A DNA stretch of 64,000 bases from Liquidambar formosana (GCA_039720395.1 CM077833.1:2134797-2198796), one strand, 5' to 3'; shown: positions 1 to 12,075, counted from the stretch's first letter. Made by a program: numbers and translations. Notes: generated by a model from the letters alone, not told the origin.

Positions 1-448
1 CAAGCAAAGCAGAAATTTAAGCCTCTATAAAGGCATAGACCAAGACAAATCAGCCCTTTTTATCTTGGAAGACAAGTTGATCAATCTTACAAGTTACATG
101 GGAGCCAAGTTTGTGTTTATTATTATTTTTAGTTAGTTTACGTTATTATGGACATTAATTTAGGCCCATTTTTGGAATGTAAGCCTCTATAAAGGCATGA
201 ACTTATTATGAAGGGATTATTGATGAATGAATTAAACAATTTGTTACTCAATGTTTGGTGTTGATTCCAAAAAACACCTTAAGTGCGAAGCCTACGGTTC
301 TTCCCTCCCCCTCTTCTTCTTCCTATCTTCTCTCTATTCTCTCTCTCTTCTCTATTGTTGTGCTCAACGAGCTTATGTGTGTGTGTGTGCTGCATCAAAT
401 TTGGTACCACATCAAATTTGGTACCACATCAAATTTGGTACCAGAGCC
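1..448 (+). mobile_element. 3' part of 5' LTR and primer-binding site of a decayed Ty3/gypsy element
   Basis: The segment has a TATA-like CTATAAAGGCATGAAC near 187, a pyrimidine-rich stretch at 300-360, and then TGGTACCAGAGCC at 436-448. That last motif matches the tRNA-Met primer-binding consensus TGGTATCAGAGCC except for one base. Gypsy gag and pol remnants follow on the same strand. The 5' boundary lies outside the window, and the LTR end is only approximate (about 430). Confidence 0.55.
393..443 (+). repeat. 17-bp tandem triplication overlapping the primer-binding site
   Basis: Three head-to-tail copies of CATCAAATTTGGTACCA start at 393, 410 and 427 with a period of exactly 17 bp. The last copy contributes the first bases of the primer-binding-like motif at 436. 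Confidence 0.9.
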
Positions 449-1989
449 AACCTCAATCCATGGAGTCAAAGCCTTCCGCCAAGTTGCGTTTGACGATGCC
501 CCATGTGTTCTTCCAGCAAAAGAGAGCATTCCTTTTCCTTTTCTTCTCACATGAGATCTTTGTTGCCACATGCAAAGCCCTTGCAGAAGAAGCCCATAAA
601 TCCGAAAACCCTGCTGAGCAACCTAAGATACCTACCCAACCTATCCACTTCCGCCTCTGAAAACCATAACCTCATCTAAACCCTAGTCCCAACCAATCTC
701 ACAAAACCCCTGCATAACCCTTAACCACCCACGTTTCACTGTTAATCCATAGAAATCCATAACTAAACCCTCAAGCCCTGTGAAAACCTTTGCTATAAAT
801 CCCAAACCTTTCATCCCAAAACAAATCTCAACCACCACCATCAAACCACTGTTGATGAAATCGCAAGCCAGAACCTTTGTGGAGGCAACAACCTTCATTA
901 GACCCACGAGAATCCCCTCAATCTTGAGCACTATTAACACAAGCCGCAAGCCTCAATCAACTCCTCTACCGCTGAAGTACACCAAATGCCATTGCGACGC
1001 ATATGTTGAGCCTGCCGTTGCGAGCTTATTCAAGCCCTAGTTCTAAGTGAATCGATTCTCCTCATGTGAATCTCCGTTGAAACTATTGCCTTTAGCATTA
1101 AACGCCTTTGGTCGATCACCATAGCCAGATTGCCGAATTGAAGTCCACCGTTGCCGTCGCTCTCTCGCCGTCGATCCGTCGTTGATCTCTCGCTGTCGAG
1201 AAGACCTCTTTGCCTCTCCCTCGTGTTGATGCTTCGAGAAGCATCAAAAGTTGTTTTTTTTCCAGGTTTAAAGCTAAGGTGATTTAGAGTGTTCGGTGAC
1301 AGGAGGGGGATATTCTACCTAGAATCAGGCTATTCTAATTGGATTTAGGGGTGGACAGGATTATCCCCAATTCAACTCGGGCTATTCCAACCTAGGATAG
1401 CCTATTCTAGCTGGATCAAAATCATGGACAGAGTTTTCCTTAGTCTAGTTCAGGTTACTCTAATCTAGGATACTGTTTTCCCTATTCTCCAATTAGTTTA
1501 ATTTTGTTTATTTGAAATTGTATCAATTAATTCTAGTGTGCTTGATTGGAGAATTAGCCTTAAAAAAGAAAAGAAAAAAACATTATTTGTGTTTTCTTAT
1601 TGCCCATTTTGCAAATTCAGCCTTCAATTGCATCAAACCGTTCTAAAATCCTTTAGGCAATTGTTTCGATTTATTAATTGTGGAGCTTAACCAAGTTAGT
1701 GGTAGTACTTGATCTATTCGTTTAATTGCAACTTTGAATACTAGCACTACTTGATTGCAATTTCTACATTGAATTAGGGACTAGGTTCCTTCATTAAAGG
1801 ACTTATTGGACCATAGTGAGTTTGCTTCAAAAAAAAAAAAAAAAACCTTGGAATTTTGCGTGTTGATCTAGTTTCTCTGTATCCTGCATTTAGGGAGCCC
1901 TATTACATTTAGTACCCCGCACCTAGTACATCCTTCGCATGCACTTATGTAGTGGTCATGTTACATCTAGCTTTGAGGTTCAACCAATC
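449..1989 (+). other. Untranslated leader of the gypsy element, no gene recognised
   Basis: About 1.5 kb lies between the primer-binding-like site and the first gag-like sequence. Its short open frames are low complexity (Pro/Thr-rich) and resemble no family I know. An oligo-A run occurs at 1829-1846. It is most simply the retroelement leader with later decay; I see no host exon in it. Confidence 0.4.
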
Positions 1990-3200
1990 ATGGAAACTAA
2001 TCAATCGGAAAAAACCTAGGGAGAGTCATCGAGGACTTGTATGCCAAGTTTGATTCCGACTATAATGAAGAGTGTGCTAGAACTAACGCTCGATTTGAGA
2101 TGATAGAAGCCTCAATTCAAAAGATTTCCAACTACATTGAAGGTGAGGCTTCCCATATGGGAGGTGTCTATGCTGACAATGTAGATAGGGTAACACCCGT
2201 TAGGCAACTTCATTAGGACAACCTTAACCAAGGTTGGGCCTTAGGCCGTGCCTCCCACATCCCACATCATAGAGCCCCTGAACAAATCTATAATAGCAAC
2301 ATGCTGATTATAGGGAATTTAGAGATCCTAATGAGAGAATTAAGGGTGCAATCAAAATTAAAATACCTACCTTTAATGGTTGCTTTTACCTAAAGGCCTT
2401 TACAGATTGGTTGTGCGAGATGGACCACTTCTTTGACAGGAGATTGGAAAGGGTTTGCCAAGATGAAGCTTATTTGTAAGGCCAAGCTCTTTGAGGAAAG
2501 TACTGAACTACTCTTTAGGAGACGCCAGCTTCTCATCACTAATTGGGTAGAGATGAAGGAGAAACTTAAAGACAAATATTTACTCCAATCATACCAAGGC
2601 AACCTACTTGATCAATGGAATAACTTGAGGCAAGGAAACAGACTGGCCATAGAGTACATCGCCTAATTTGATGAGTTCATGATGCAATGTGATGTAGTTG
2701 AGGACGAGCGTATGACATTTAGTAGGTTTAGGAAAGGCCATAATGAGGACATCCAAAAAGAACTTGTTCTATGTGAGGTCACCACCCTAGACCAGGCTTA
2801 CACTTGAGTTCAAAACTAGGTCGCAAGGCCCCAGTTTGCAAGACGCCTTGAGTCTAGGAACACTTCTAGCCTTCCTCAATTTTCAACACCTAGGACTAAA
2901 ATAGGCCCATCTCTGGTTGAGCCCAACCCCAATCCTTTCCCAGTTTTAAGAGATGATAAAGGAAAGGGAGCAATCGATGCCTCTCCTAAACCGAACTTCC
3001 AAATCCAATGCTTCAAGTGTCGAGGTTTGGTGGAATAAACCTATGAAAGTGATTTGGTGGAATAAACCTATGAACCTGACATTGAAAATATTAATGATTT
3101 AGATGAGGAGTTTGAATTCCCAGTGAATGATCTTCAAACCCCCACTAGGTGTAGTTTGATGTGCGTTTGTGCAACCTAAGGAAAATGATAATTAGAGAAG
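1990..3200 (+). pseudogene. Ty3/gypsy gag remnant
   Basis: Conceptual translation in shifting frames gives a gag-like core (NLRQGNRLAIEYIA at about 2622-2666, then EFDEFMMQCD-like residues) and a broken zinc knuckle CFKCRG near 3010. This matches the retrotransposon gag architecture of chromovirus-like gypsy elements: capsid, then CCHC. In-frame stops (for example 2665 and 2806) and frameshifts show that it is dead. It lies on the same strand as the protease and reverse transcriptase remnants that follow. Confidence 0.7.
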
Positions 3201-3249
3201 GACTGCAATCTTCCACACTTTCATCAAATGCTGAGAGAGATATTGCAAG

Positions 3250-3480
3250 GTGATCATTGATAGTGGAAGTTGTATTAATGCTGTTTCTTTTACCCTTGTC
3301 TTCTTCTACCTAGTATTAAAATGCATGCCCCACCTCAATCTTTACAATGTGTCTTGGGTTGACACATCATCCATAGCTATAAAAGAAAGATGCCTTGTCC
3401 CCATTCAATTTCTTTCCTATAAGGACAAAATTTGGTGTGATGTCGTCCCAATGGAATGGGCCATATCATCTTGAGCTGAC
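3250..3480 (+). pseudogene. Gypsy aspartic protease remnant
   Basis: The sequence reads VIIDSGSCINAVS, the retropepsin active-site context (normally D-S/T-G-A/S-x-x-N). It sits between the gag and RT remnants at the expected place. The frame stays open for about 74 residues and then stops. 3480-3780 between protease and RT is degraded linker with no recognisable domain. Confidence 0.65.
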
Positions 3481-3779
3481 CATGGATTTTTGACTTATAT
3501 GTTACTATTTATGGTCATTCAAACTCATGCTCATTCGTCTTTAATGGGCAGAAGATCAAGCTCAATCCTTTATAACCCAAACCTAGCAACAAGGGTAAGA
3601 AGAAGGATGTAGCTAAAGCAAAGTGTTTACACATCATCAGCCCTAAAGAAATTGAGAAAGTAGCAAATAAGGGGTCTCTTGTGTTTGCCTTAGTCGCTAG
3701 GGAAGTTCCACCACCATCAATGATGAACCTTCTGAAGAGGCTGACCCTGTGATTCAATAATTACAAGATCTTTTCTCCG

Positions 3780-5050
3780 AAGACCTACTAGACTAACTTC
3801 CTCTAATGTGTAATATCCAACACGCAATTGATTATGTTCTAGGAGCGTCTCTCCTAAATTTGCCTCATTATAGGATGAATCCTATAGAGCATGCTGAGTT
3901 AAAGAGGCAAGTGGATGAATTCTTGCGAAAATGATTTATTTTGGAAAGTTTGAGTGCATGTGTTGTGCCTGCACTCTTAACCCCAAAGAAAGATGGATCA
4001 TGGAGATCAACAAAATCACAGGGAAATGCCGTTTCTTGATCCCTAGACTTGATGATATGCTGGATATGATGGTAGGAGCCATGATCTTCTAAAAATAGAT
4101 CTTAAGAGTGGTTACCATCAAATTTGAATTCGTCCAGGTGAAAAATGGAAACGACATTCAAAACAAAGGATGCCTGTATAAATGGTTGGTCATGCCTTTT
4201 GGGTTGTTAAATGCTCCCAGTACTTTTATGAGAGTGATGACACAAGTACTTCGACCTTTCATAAGTATATTTTTAATCGTGTTCTTTGATGACATCCTCA
4301 TTTATAGCAAATCCAAAGAGCAACATTTGGACCACGTCACACAAGTTTGTACTGCTCTTCCCAGTTTGTATGCTAACCTGAAGAAATGTTCCTTTTTTAT
4401 TGAGAGTTTTATTTTCCTAGGGTTTATAATTTCTTCCGTAGGAGTATCTACCAATCCACAAAAGGTAAAAGCAATAGTAGAATGGTCTAAGCCTAAAAGC
4501 ATCCATGAGATTTGCAGTTTTCATGGGCTTGGTACTTTCTACCGTCAATTCATTGAAGGATATAGTGCTATATTGGCCCCAATCCCTAATTGTTTAAAGA
4601 AAGGGGAATTTAACTAGACAAGTTCTGCATCTAAAGATTTTGTGGAAATCAAGAAGAGAATAATTGAAGTGCCAGTAATGAACCCCCCAGACTTTTCGAA
4701 AGTATTTGAAGTTGAGTGTGATGCGTCTGGGATAGGCATAGGTGGAGTACTTAGTTGAAAATGACATCCTATTGCCTATTTTAGTAAGAAACTCAATGAA
4801 GCAAAGCAAAGGTACTTAACCTATGAAAAAGAGTTTTATCTTGTAGTACAGTCATTGAAGCACTAGCATTATTATCTGCTGCCCAAAGAATTTATCATTC
4901 ACTTCGATCATGAAGTCTTGAGGTATATAAATTTTCAAAAAAATTTGAATTTTCGACATGGTTGCTGGGTCAAATTTTTACAGGCTTATACCTTCGTGCT
5001 GAAACATTGATCTGGAGTTGAAAACAAGGCGGTGGATGCCCTTAGTTGTT
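3780..5050 (+). pseudogene. Gypsy reverse transcriptase and RNase H remnant
   Basis: The RT blocks include WLVMPFGLLNAPSTFMRVM (about 4184-4240) and the catalytic box FFDDILIYSKS (about 4282-4314), where the usual Y/V-x-DD reads FFDD. RNase H follows: [15 protein letters not shown] near 4715, a Y-x-TYEKE-like block near 4815, and a final VENKAVDALS near 5015. Several in-frame stops occur (for example 4615 and 4756). No integrase follows, because the element breaks off at about 5050 against an opposite-strand copia remnant. The order PR-RT-RH is that of Ty3/gypsy. Confidence 0.85.
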
Positions 5051-5084
5051 GAGTTCTGCTCTGCTACCAGCGATGACTTTAATA

Positions 5085-5225
5085 TGCTGGCATAGGAATT
5101 GAACCATCTACGTAGCCAAGAAGATCATACACATCAACAGCTGCACTGATTTGTGCTTTCCAGTAATTTGTTGAATCAAGCTTTATTGTGACAATGGAAT
5201 TGAGATTTGAAATCAGAAATTTAAG
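5085..5225 (-). pseudogene. Ty1/copia gag N-terminal fragment
   Basis: On the minus strand the sequence reads STNYWKAQISAAVDVYDLLG followed by YVDGSIPMPAY and a stop. This is the characteristic start of plant copia gag (UBN2-type), where an x-NY-x-WK block is followed by a DLLG-Y-VDG block. It lies just inside the primer-binding site and LTR at 5376-5587, as in a copia 5' end. The rest of the element is missing, apparently cut at the junction with the gypsy remnant. Confidence 0.75.
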
Positions 5226-5375
5226 AGGATCTAACACCATGATTGAGATTTGAGATTAGAAAGTGAAGGAATGGAGATTCAGAAATTTTAGGGTTTAGAA
5301 TAGGGGAGAAGAAGAAGAAGTATCATCATGAAGAAGTATCAAGAAGAAGAAGTATCAAGAATGACACAAGTCATT

Positions 5376-5587
5376 GGCTCTGATACCATGAAGAAAAACA
5401 GAGAAAATGAAAAAGGAATTCATCTTCATTGATTGAATCTGAGATCTATAACAGAACTATCACAAGAGATGTAACTAACTTGAATTAGTTACATGAACTG
5501 TTATGACAACTATAACATTAACAGTTAATCAACTGTAATCAAAACAAACTCTAACTAATTTTGCCTAAACTAACTTCTCCTTTAACA
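5376..5587 (-). mobile_element. Copia 5' LTR (199 bp) with tRNA-Met primer-binding site
   Basis: GGCTCTGATACCA at 5376-5388 is the exact reverse complement of the primer-binding site TGGTATCAGAGCC. It directly abuts a segment beginning TGAAGAAAAACAG (5389) and ending TTTAACA (5587), giving TG...CA termini. On the minus strand this is LTR, primer site, leader and gag in the correct order. An (AAG)-rich minisatellite occupies the leader at 5305-5360. No second LTR copy is recognised nearby. Confidence 0.75.
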
Positions 5588-5842
5588 CTATCACTTCACA
5601 ATTTCCTAGTTGGGGGTTGAGTCAGCAATTTTAGTTCTTAGGAAAAATGAATACAAACTTAAATTTATGACAACCTACTCTTGTTCACACATTATAAATC
5701 CTCCTCACTAACCCAAGGAATAATTGAATGTTTGAAAAGACAAAATGAATCTCTTTTTGTGAAGTTTCAATTAGCATTGCATCATCATTTATGAATGTTA
5801 GCTTCGTGATCCACTTGATTGCTGCTGTTGTGAACTTTTCAG

Positions 5843-5986
5843 ATTGGGGGAGTGGAAACTGTGACTTTAGGAGATGCAGAAGCCCGAGCTAGGAAGTGTC
5901 AGAAAAGCATTCTTGAAAGGAAAGCTCCTCCCACATTCCCTTTTTTGATAGAGATGAGGGAGAGGCACTATTGGGTTGCACATCGG
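5843..5986 (+). CDS. Exon A of a Ycf45/SPD1-like P-loop NTPase gene (antepenultimate coding exon)
   Basis: The exon follows a pyrimidine-rich acceptor (TGAACTTTTCAG) and ends at the donor CGG|GTATGT. It encodes 48 residues with VETVTLGDAEARARK, KSILERKAPPTF and IEMRERHYWVAHR. The combination of VTLGD-EAR and (V/I)LERKAPPTF is, from memory, the hallmark of the segment after the ATPase core in Ycf45 and its plant nuclear relatives (SEEDLING PLASTID DEVELOPMENT 1 and similar), which are thought to act in plastids. The Walker motifs would lie in upstream exons outside the window. The exon ends in phase 0 and joins exon B at 50474 without breaking a codon. The frame reads into the intron after 5986 and has no support there. 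Exon status is nearly certain; the exact subfamily is not. Confidence 0.85.
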
Positions 5987-7560
5987 GTATGTCAATTGTC
6001 TTTGTTTTTTTATTTTGATTTTATTTATGGGTTTCATAATTTGATTACTGGAGGAAGGATATCTACTCTAGAAGTTGGCTTAATTGATGAAATGAAACAA
6101 AAAACCTCCCAATTTGAGGCATTGGTGGTAGTGGCAGCTTTAAAACAATTGAAAATCTTTCTAATGTTATATCTCCTAGGTTTTATGAAAGTATTGTAAC
6201 GTTGCCCATTCATTATATATTTAATAGTAAAGAATGGTTCAAAATTTGAAGGGAATATGCAAAATGTGATTGATGTTGTAGTCGATTGTGATGATAGATG
6301 CTAATTAATTGTGGAAAAATGTGATGCTATCATGGCGATGTCAATGATTTGGAAATATTTGAGGATTTAGCAATTATGAGATGGCGAGATGCTATAGTCC
6401 ATTGGAATGACAATTATTTTGAAGTCAAAGCCATTGTGGAAATTAAATTTAAATTTTGAATTTATTTTGGTTTTGGTTTTGGGTTTTGATTTTGTTTTTC
6501 CTCGCTGAATATTGCTTCATGTCTTTACTGGGGAAACCAAATTGTTTCTTTTCTTCCTCATGCCTAGTTGCTCTAGTTTGTTGTAGTTTGAAATTTTATT
6601 CAAGGAAGCTTTATTCAATGGCTGGTGACCATTTTGGCTATGGTCCTCTCAGAATGCTAGGCTTAGATAACTCGCAATGCCACCCAGCCACCTGCACAAA
6701 CAGTCAAGCACACAGCATCCCAAAAAGAAAATTTTTGGGAGGAAAAGGATTGGAAAATGATAAGATATGGGTTAGATTACCCATTTCCTTCCCTTGTGGA
6801 TGTGGCAATGAAAACTTGGTTATAAATAGGAAATTTGGGCATCTTTTGCTTTGAACTTAAAGAAGGAAAGCGGTTGCCAGTTGCCACATCAGCTGGTGGA
6901 TGAATCTACTAAAATTTTTGATGTATGTAGGACAACTCAAAAAGATATTATAGAATAGGGTTGTAAACGTATAGACTAAGGGCCTGTTTGGGAAATTTGA
7001 AATTTGGTTCAGCACCAAATTGTTCAAGGAGAAACAAACTCATATAAGAACCATTTTCAATTCATACCCTGTTTGTCTAAGAATGGGTTCCATTCTGGTT
7101 CTTATTTTAACGTTGTTTTGGTTCAAAGAGAATATGCATGCTTTAATTGCAACAATGGATATATAGATGTATATATAGTTATAAATACACAAACATGTAT
7201 ACAAGTCAGATTATTATCTGAATTCATCATAGGAAGGAACTGATATTCAAATAATCCGTGAGTATGAATTGATAACCAAGTAAGAAAGCTCACCAACCAA
7301 ATGTATAAATATATCTCATTAGATTTGAACAAAGAAGGCACGACATATATATATATATATAGGAAACAAGTCAGATTTTGAATCGTTTTATCTGTGTTGA
7401 TCCTTTTATGATTGTTGATACATCACAGCCGTGTCAGCACTTGGCCACGTAGTTGGTTATATATATTTTGCAAAAACAGTAAGCACGTCAGGAAATTCCA
7501 CAAAATTAAGTAACAAACATGTCATGCACCTTGCAATGTAGCTAGTCATTACACAAACAA
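5987..7560. other. Intron-proximal sequence without recognised gene or element
   Basis: AT-rich sequence next to exon A. Short open frames at 6456-6854 and 7004-7243 resemble no family I know. GGGCCTGTTTGGGAAA at about 6981 resembles one end of a PIF/Harbinger- or hAT-type MITE, but I could not find a matching inverted end. A short (TA)n tract lies at 7345-7361. Confidence 0.4.
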
Positions 7561-7563
7561 TAT

Positions 7564-7690
7564 ACTTGAAGTGCCACCTCGTGCTTAAAGTGCGACCTTA
7601 TGCTTGACAACTCATGCTTAAAGTGCCACCTCATGCTTGACAACTCATGCTTAAAGTGCCACCTCATGTTTGAAGTGTCACCTTAGGTAG
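7564..7690 (+). repeat. Minisatellite with 33-bp higher-order unit
   Basis: Alternating blocks CTTGACAACTCATG (14 bp) and CTTAAAGTGCCACCTCATG (19 bp) make a 33-bp composite that is repeated twice, with diverged 19-bp blocks on both sides. Confidence 0.8.
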
Positions 7691-7794
7691 TTGTGTTATA
7701 CAAATAATAAACTTCTACACTTTGAATAAACTGCTGATCTTCGAATAAACCACTAAAAAGGAAATTTAAGTCTCGAACTGAGGACATATGTGCT

Positions 7795-7951
7795 TAAGGA
7801 CAAGACACCTTGAGGAAGAAACGCTTTAAGGGCAAGACACCTTCAGGACGAGACCCCTTAAATAAAAAAAGGTATCTTATGGAAGGAAGAGATGCTTTAA
7901 AAACAAGACTCTGGAAGAGACGCTTTAAGGACGAGACACCTTAAGGACAAG
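7795..7951 (+). repeat. Imperfect GACAAGACACCTTAAG repeats (left of the nested hAT insertion)
   Basis: Variants of GGACAAGACACCTTAAGGAC and of CGCTTTAAGG recur. The same repeat resumes at 17518 directly after the nested element, so the tract was continuous before the insertion. Confidence 0.75.
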
Positions 7952-8793
7952 TATAGTCTTAAATATTGAAATAATCACCGATATATCAGCGATATATCGT
8001 CATATCGAGCCCTTTTGATGCGATATGTCCATGACATATCTTTTTGTTAATTTATCAAGCGAGAAATTCCGATATATCGATAATATCGAATTTATCGATA
8101 TTATTGACGATATATCCTTATTATCGAGATTTTTTCACAATTTATCTACGATATATTATTGATATATTGCGATAATAGCGTAGCATATCGATAATATCAT
8201 GGCAGCATGACTCTTTTGCTTTTTCCTCCGGACTGTTTTAAAGTACATGACAGCTTTTCTCAGTTTTCAATGCACATGACTGACATATTATCACATTTTT
8301 TAATGACAAATCTGGACAACATTAATGATACATGAAGGCTAAGCAGTAGGCTACAGCCTAATGTGTACTCTAGGCATGGCTGGTCATATCTATCTACTAA
8401 CACCAGCAGTGGCAAAGCCAGGAATTTAGGTTAGGTGAGGTGAACTTTCTTTACTTGTTAATACAATAATACTTTAACCTAATTCAAAAAATCGAAGATG
8501 TTTTTGCTTAAAAAATTTATTTTATCTTGTTATTTTGAGGTAGACACAATTGCAAAAATTCATATTTCATTCATATTGGATAAACCATATTTCAATTTTC
8601 ACATTTGTCCTTGACGAGGTCTCATATTTTGAAAGTGTTGTATGATAGCTTCATTATTAAAACTATCAAATGTCCCTCTCTCAATATATATAACTAAGCT
8701 ATCATTAATCAATTGATCTCCCATTTTGTTACGCAGTCGATTCTTTACAATCTTCATAGCAGAAAATGCTCTCTCCATAGCGGAAGTCACAAC

Positions 8794-9342
8794 CATAGTC
8801 TTAAAAATCGTCGATATCGGCGATATACCAAGGACTTTAATATTGATATCGATGGATATATTGAGGGTTCAAAAATACGGATATATCGGATATATCGTTG
8901 GATATATCGACAATATTGATGTTGTTTTAACGATACGGTGGATATTATGAGTTAAATATAAATAGTTTTATTGAAACTCTGGGAAACAATGATTTAGACT
9001 CTAATACACAATTTAGGATCAAAAGATTACAATTTAAATATGTATAATGAAAGTATGTGTTGTGTAAGGTATAAAAAGTGTGACGCAGTGAGAAAATAAA
9101 TAATAGGAATTTATGCAAATTCAACAATATTTAAATGTCACAGAATATTAAAATACTATATAATTCACATGTATGTGGTACAACACCCAATGCATAGTGT
9201 TGACTTAACTTACACCAACACTTCCTTATAGAACTAGACTCATGTATGTACGTATATATAACTAGACTAAATTAAACATAAAAAATGAGTTGAACTTTTT
9301 AAAAGGTCAAAAAGTTAAAGATAAAAATGTAAATAATATATC

Positions 9343-9375
<33 letters not shown>

Positions 9376-9387
9376 GTATTTGCTTAA

Positions 9388-9440
<53 letters not shown>

Positions 9441-11159
9441 AGAAAGAATAAAAGTCTATGTATTATGACTTTATGAGGTGGTCTCAGACCATTTTTTTTT
9501 TAATTTAAAAAAAGGCTTTATGAGATAACGACACAAACAAAATGGAAAGCACTTCCCTCCACCGGAAAAAAGGAAAAAATGGGGAAAAAGGGTAAGCTGT
9601 TAGAGGCGACAGCCGGGCAGCCAAAGGGATTTGACGAATTGACGATGACCAGGATTTGACGAATCGACGATGACCACGAGGAGGACAGCGATGGCATGGA
9701 AACAACACATGAGCAGGTATGTTAGCCTTTCATCGTCGTCTGGTATTCTTCTTCTTCTTCTTCTGTGATGGTGGCAAGGATCGATGCCGGTGATGGAACA
9801 AACCAGATCCTATTCTTCTTCTTTCTTCTTAGAAATTTCTTAAAAATAGTTCAAAATTTGTATCGATAGCATTTTAGATTGATGATATCATCGAAATTTT
9901 GACCAATATCGACGAAATATCTCCCAAATGTCGACGGTAAATGGATAAAAAATGGAAAAAGTCGCGATTTATTGTGATATTGTTGAGATTTCTCGATATC
10001 TTGTCGATATAGTGATATATCCACCAATAAACAACCAAAAAGAAATCGCCGAGAGATATCGTATCGACCCTTGTCGATACGGCGATATATCGGCGATATA
10101 TCGCTAGTATCAATGATTTTAAAGTCACTAGTGATATATTGACGATATATCGCCGTATCGACAAGCAGCGAAACGATATCATGCATCAGTATAATTTTGA
10201 CAATATATCGTTGGATATATCGACGTATCGTCGATATATCGAAGAATATCAAGATATATCGAGAATATTGACATTTTTCCACCATTTATCGTCGAAATAT
10301 CGACGATATATCTAGGTATGTTAAGAAATATCGATCATATTGAGATATATCGACCTATGTGACTAATTGACTAAATATTGAGGTATATTGAGAAATATCG
10401 ATCATATCGAGATATATCGACCCATGTGACTAATTGACTAAAATTTGAGTGTGGTGACTATTGTCCCCTTTTTTCCCACACCCAATGTCCTCTTGAAGTA
10501 GTTTTCAAGGCTTTTTTGGAAACTTCTCCAAGCTCCACAAGAACCCAACCCCCTTTCCCCTTTACCCAATTCCTTTACTCCTTTAGCACCTTTACAATTA
10601 TTACCTATTAGGCTATTATTTTATAGTATTATTAATTTATTAGTGTAGACCATGAATTACTTTATAGTATTATTAATTTGTTAGTATTGACATTAATTTA
10701 TACACATTTGAAATTATTAGTATTATTCAAGGCTAGTTTGGCAGCTTCTCTAAGCTTCATGTGGTACTAATGTAAGTGTATGTCATAAATTTAGTGATGT
10801 ATTGATTTATTATTGTATAAATGATATATATTTACAGATTTTAATTTTACGTGACATTTAGATGTTGAATTTGCATAAATTTCTATTATTTATTTTCTCA
10901 CCGCGTCACACCTTTTATACATACACAACACGTACTTGTATTATACACATTTAAATTGCAATATTTTGATTCTAAATTGTGTATTAGAATTTAAATCATT
11001 GTTTCCTAAAGTTTCAGTAAAAATATCCGTGTTTAACTAATAATATCTACCATATCTCTAAATCGATATCGATATTTTCGATATATTCATCGATATATCC
11101 GATATATCCGTGTTTTTGGACCTTCGATATATCCATCGATATCTATATTTAAGTCCTTG
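8794..11159. mobile_element. Inner hAT element (CGATATATCG family) inside the transposase pseudogene
   Basis: Target duplication GTCACAAC (8786-8793) versus GTCGCAAC (11160-11167), 7 of 8 identical. The left end is CATAGTCTTAAAAATCG and the right end TATATTTAAGTCCTTG. A second family end, CAAGGACTTTAATATTG, lies 35 bp inside the left boundary (8829) and begins a stretch of about 330 bp that is repeated in inverted orientation at 10780-11159. The copy is therefore rearranged or itself nested. The core 9840-10440 is dense in ATATCG palindromes and ends in two 67-bp tandem units (10315 and 10382). A (TA)n tract and a poly-A run lie at 9340-9428. There is no transposase gene. Confidence 0.8.
10315..10448 (+). 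repeat. 67-bp tandem duplication in the ATATCG-rich region
   Basis: Two units start at 10315 and 10382. Each contains GAAATATCGATCATAT and ATGTGACTAATTGACTAAA, with about five differences between them. Confidence 0.85.
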
Positions 11160-11524
11160 GTCGCAACTGGTAGGATCGCCAATCTCAATAGCAAGTAGAT
11201 TCTTGGATATACATTGTCTCTTTTTATCTCAACCAATTTTGTAGCAAGATCACCAATTCTTTTCAAATCTGAAAACTCACTGTTAGAGAGCATGTCAAAA
11301 ATATAAGTATCTAATTGATCTCCAAGTATTAAAAAGCTTCTTCCAACAAAATCATTTGGATAAAATTGGGCAAGGCAAATCAATTTTTCCTTATCAAAAG
11401 CATGGAATGAATCACATGGACTTAGATAAGCTACACAAGGAAGCAACTCCGTGGTTATTTCATTGAAATGATTACCAAGCTCTTTGAGTTGTGTATCAAT
11501 GACGACATAGAATATCCCAACTTG

Positions 11525-12075
11525 ATAATGATGTTTGTGATTTCGTGACCTTTACGGCGAGGTCTCCCTTGTGACACGGCCCGCGCGCAAGAATGACCCA
11601 AGGAGGGGATTTATGGTGGGAAGTGGCTAACTCTCTTACTTGGTGGAATATTCTAGAGTTCTCTAGGAGGCTCTAGACTTGTATATATGTAGAAATTTCT
11701 AGAATAGGTTCTAGAATAGGGCCTAGAGTAGTCTTTATCTAGAAAATTCTATTGAGGAGGTGGGAAGCTTCTAGAGAATGCTTTAGAACACTCCTAGCAT
11801 TAATTATATTCTAGAATGGTCTTTAGGAGCCTATAAAAAGGAGGGATGCCTCATTTGGCCAAACCAACTAGAAGGAATCTAAGCATTGTAGCCTACAAAG
11901 AGTTGTAAAGCTTACTTAGTGCAATACAAGTATACTTTCCACAAAGTGTTCGGAGTGCGGTTTCTTTCTTTCCTAGCTGGGTGGTGTGCTTGAAGGCTTA
12001 CTTAAGGGTTCATGAGTAGGGCGTGAAGCTTGAGTGCCGCATGGGTAGTGGGTTGAAACATCAAGCTTGTGACAC
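11525..12075 (+). mobile_element. Probable solo LTR inside the hAT transposase pseudogene
   Basis: About 550 bp interrupts the transposase reading between blocks that are normally adjacent. It has a TATA-like CCTATAAAAAGGAGGG near 11830, a recurrent TTCTAGA(A/G)TAG motif at 11650-11830, and LTR-like U5 composition near its right end. The exact TG/CA borders and target duplication were not resolved. It could instead be another short insertion. Confidence 0.45.

Noticed and set aside
5987..6199. Continuation of the open frame beyond exon A
   Set aside because: The frame runs 213 bp past a strong donor (CGG|GTATGT), becomes Phe/Leu-rich and loses family similarity, whereas exon B continues the family exactly.
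6976..7345. MITE starting GGGCCTGTTTGGG
   Set aside because: No matching inverted end or target duplication was found.
7564..7690. CRISPR-like regularly spaced repeat
   Set aside because: Contiguous minisatellite units in a plant nuclear context, with no unique spacers and no cas genes.
9840..10440. ATATCG-rich tracts as a centromeric satellite or as gene-coding open frames
   Set aside because: No fixed long-range period, and each tract sits just inside the ends of an element with an 8-bp duplication. The Ile/Tyr/Arg/Asp-rich frames here are by-products of the repeat.
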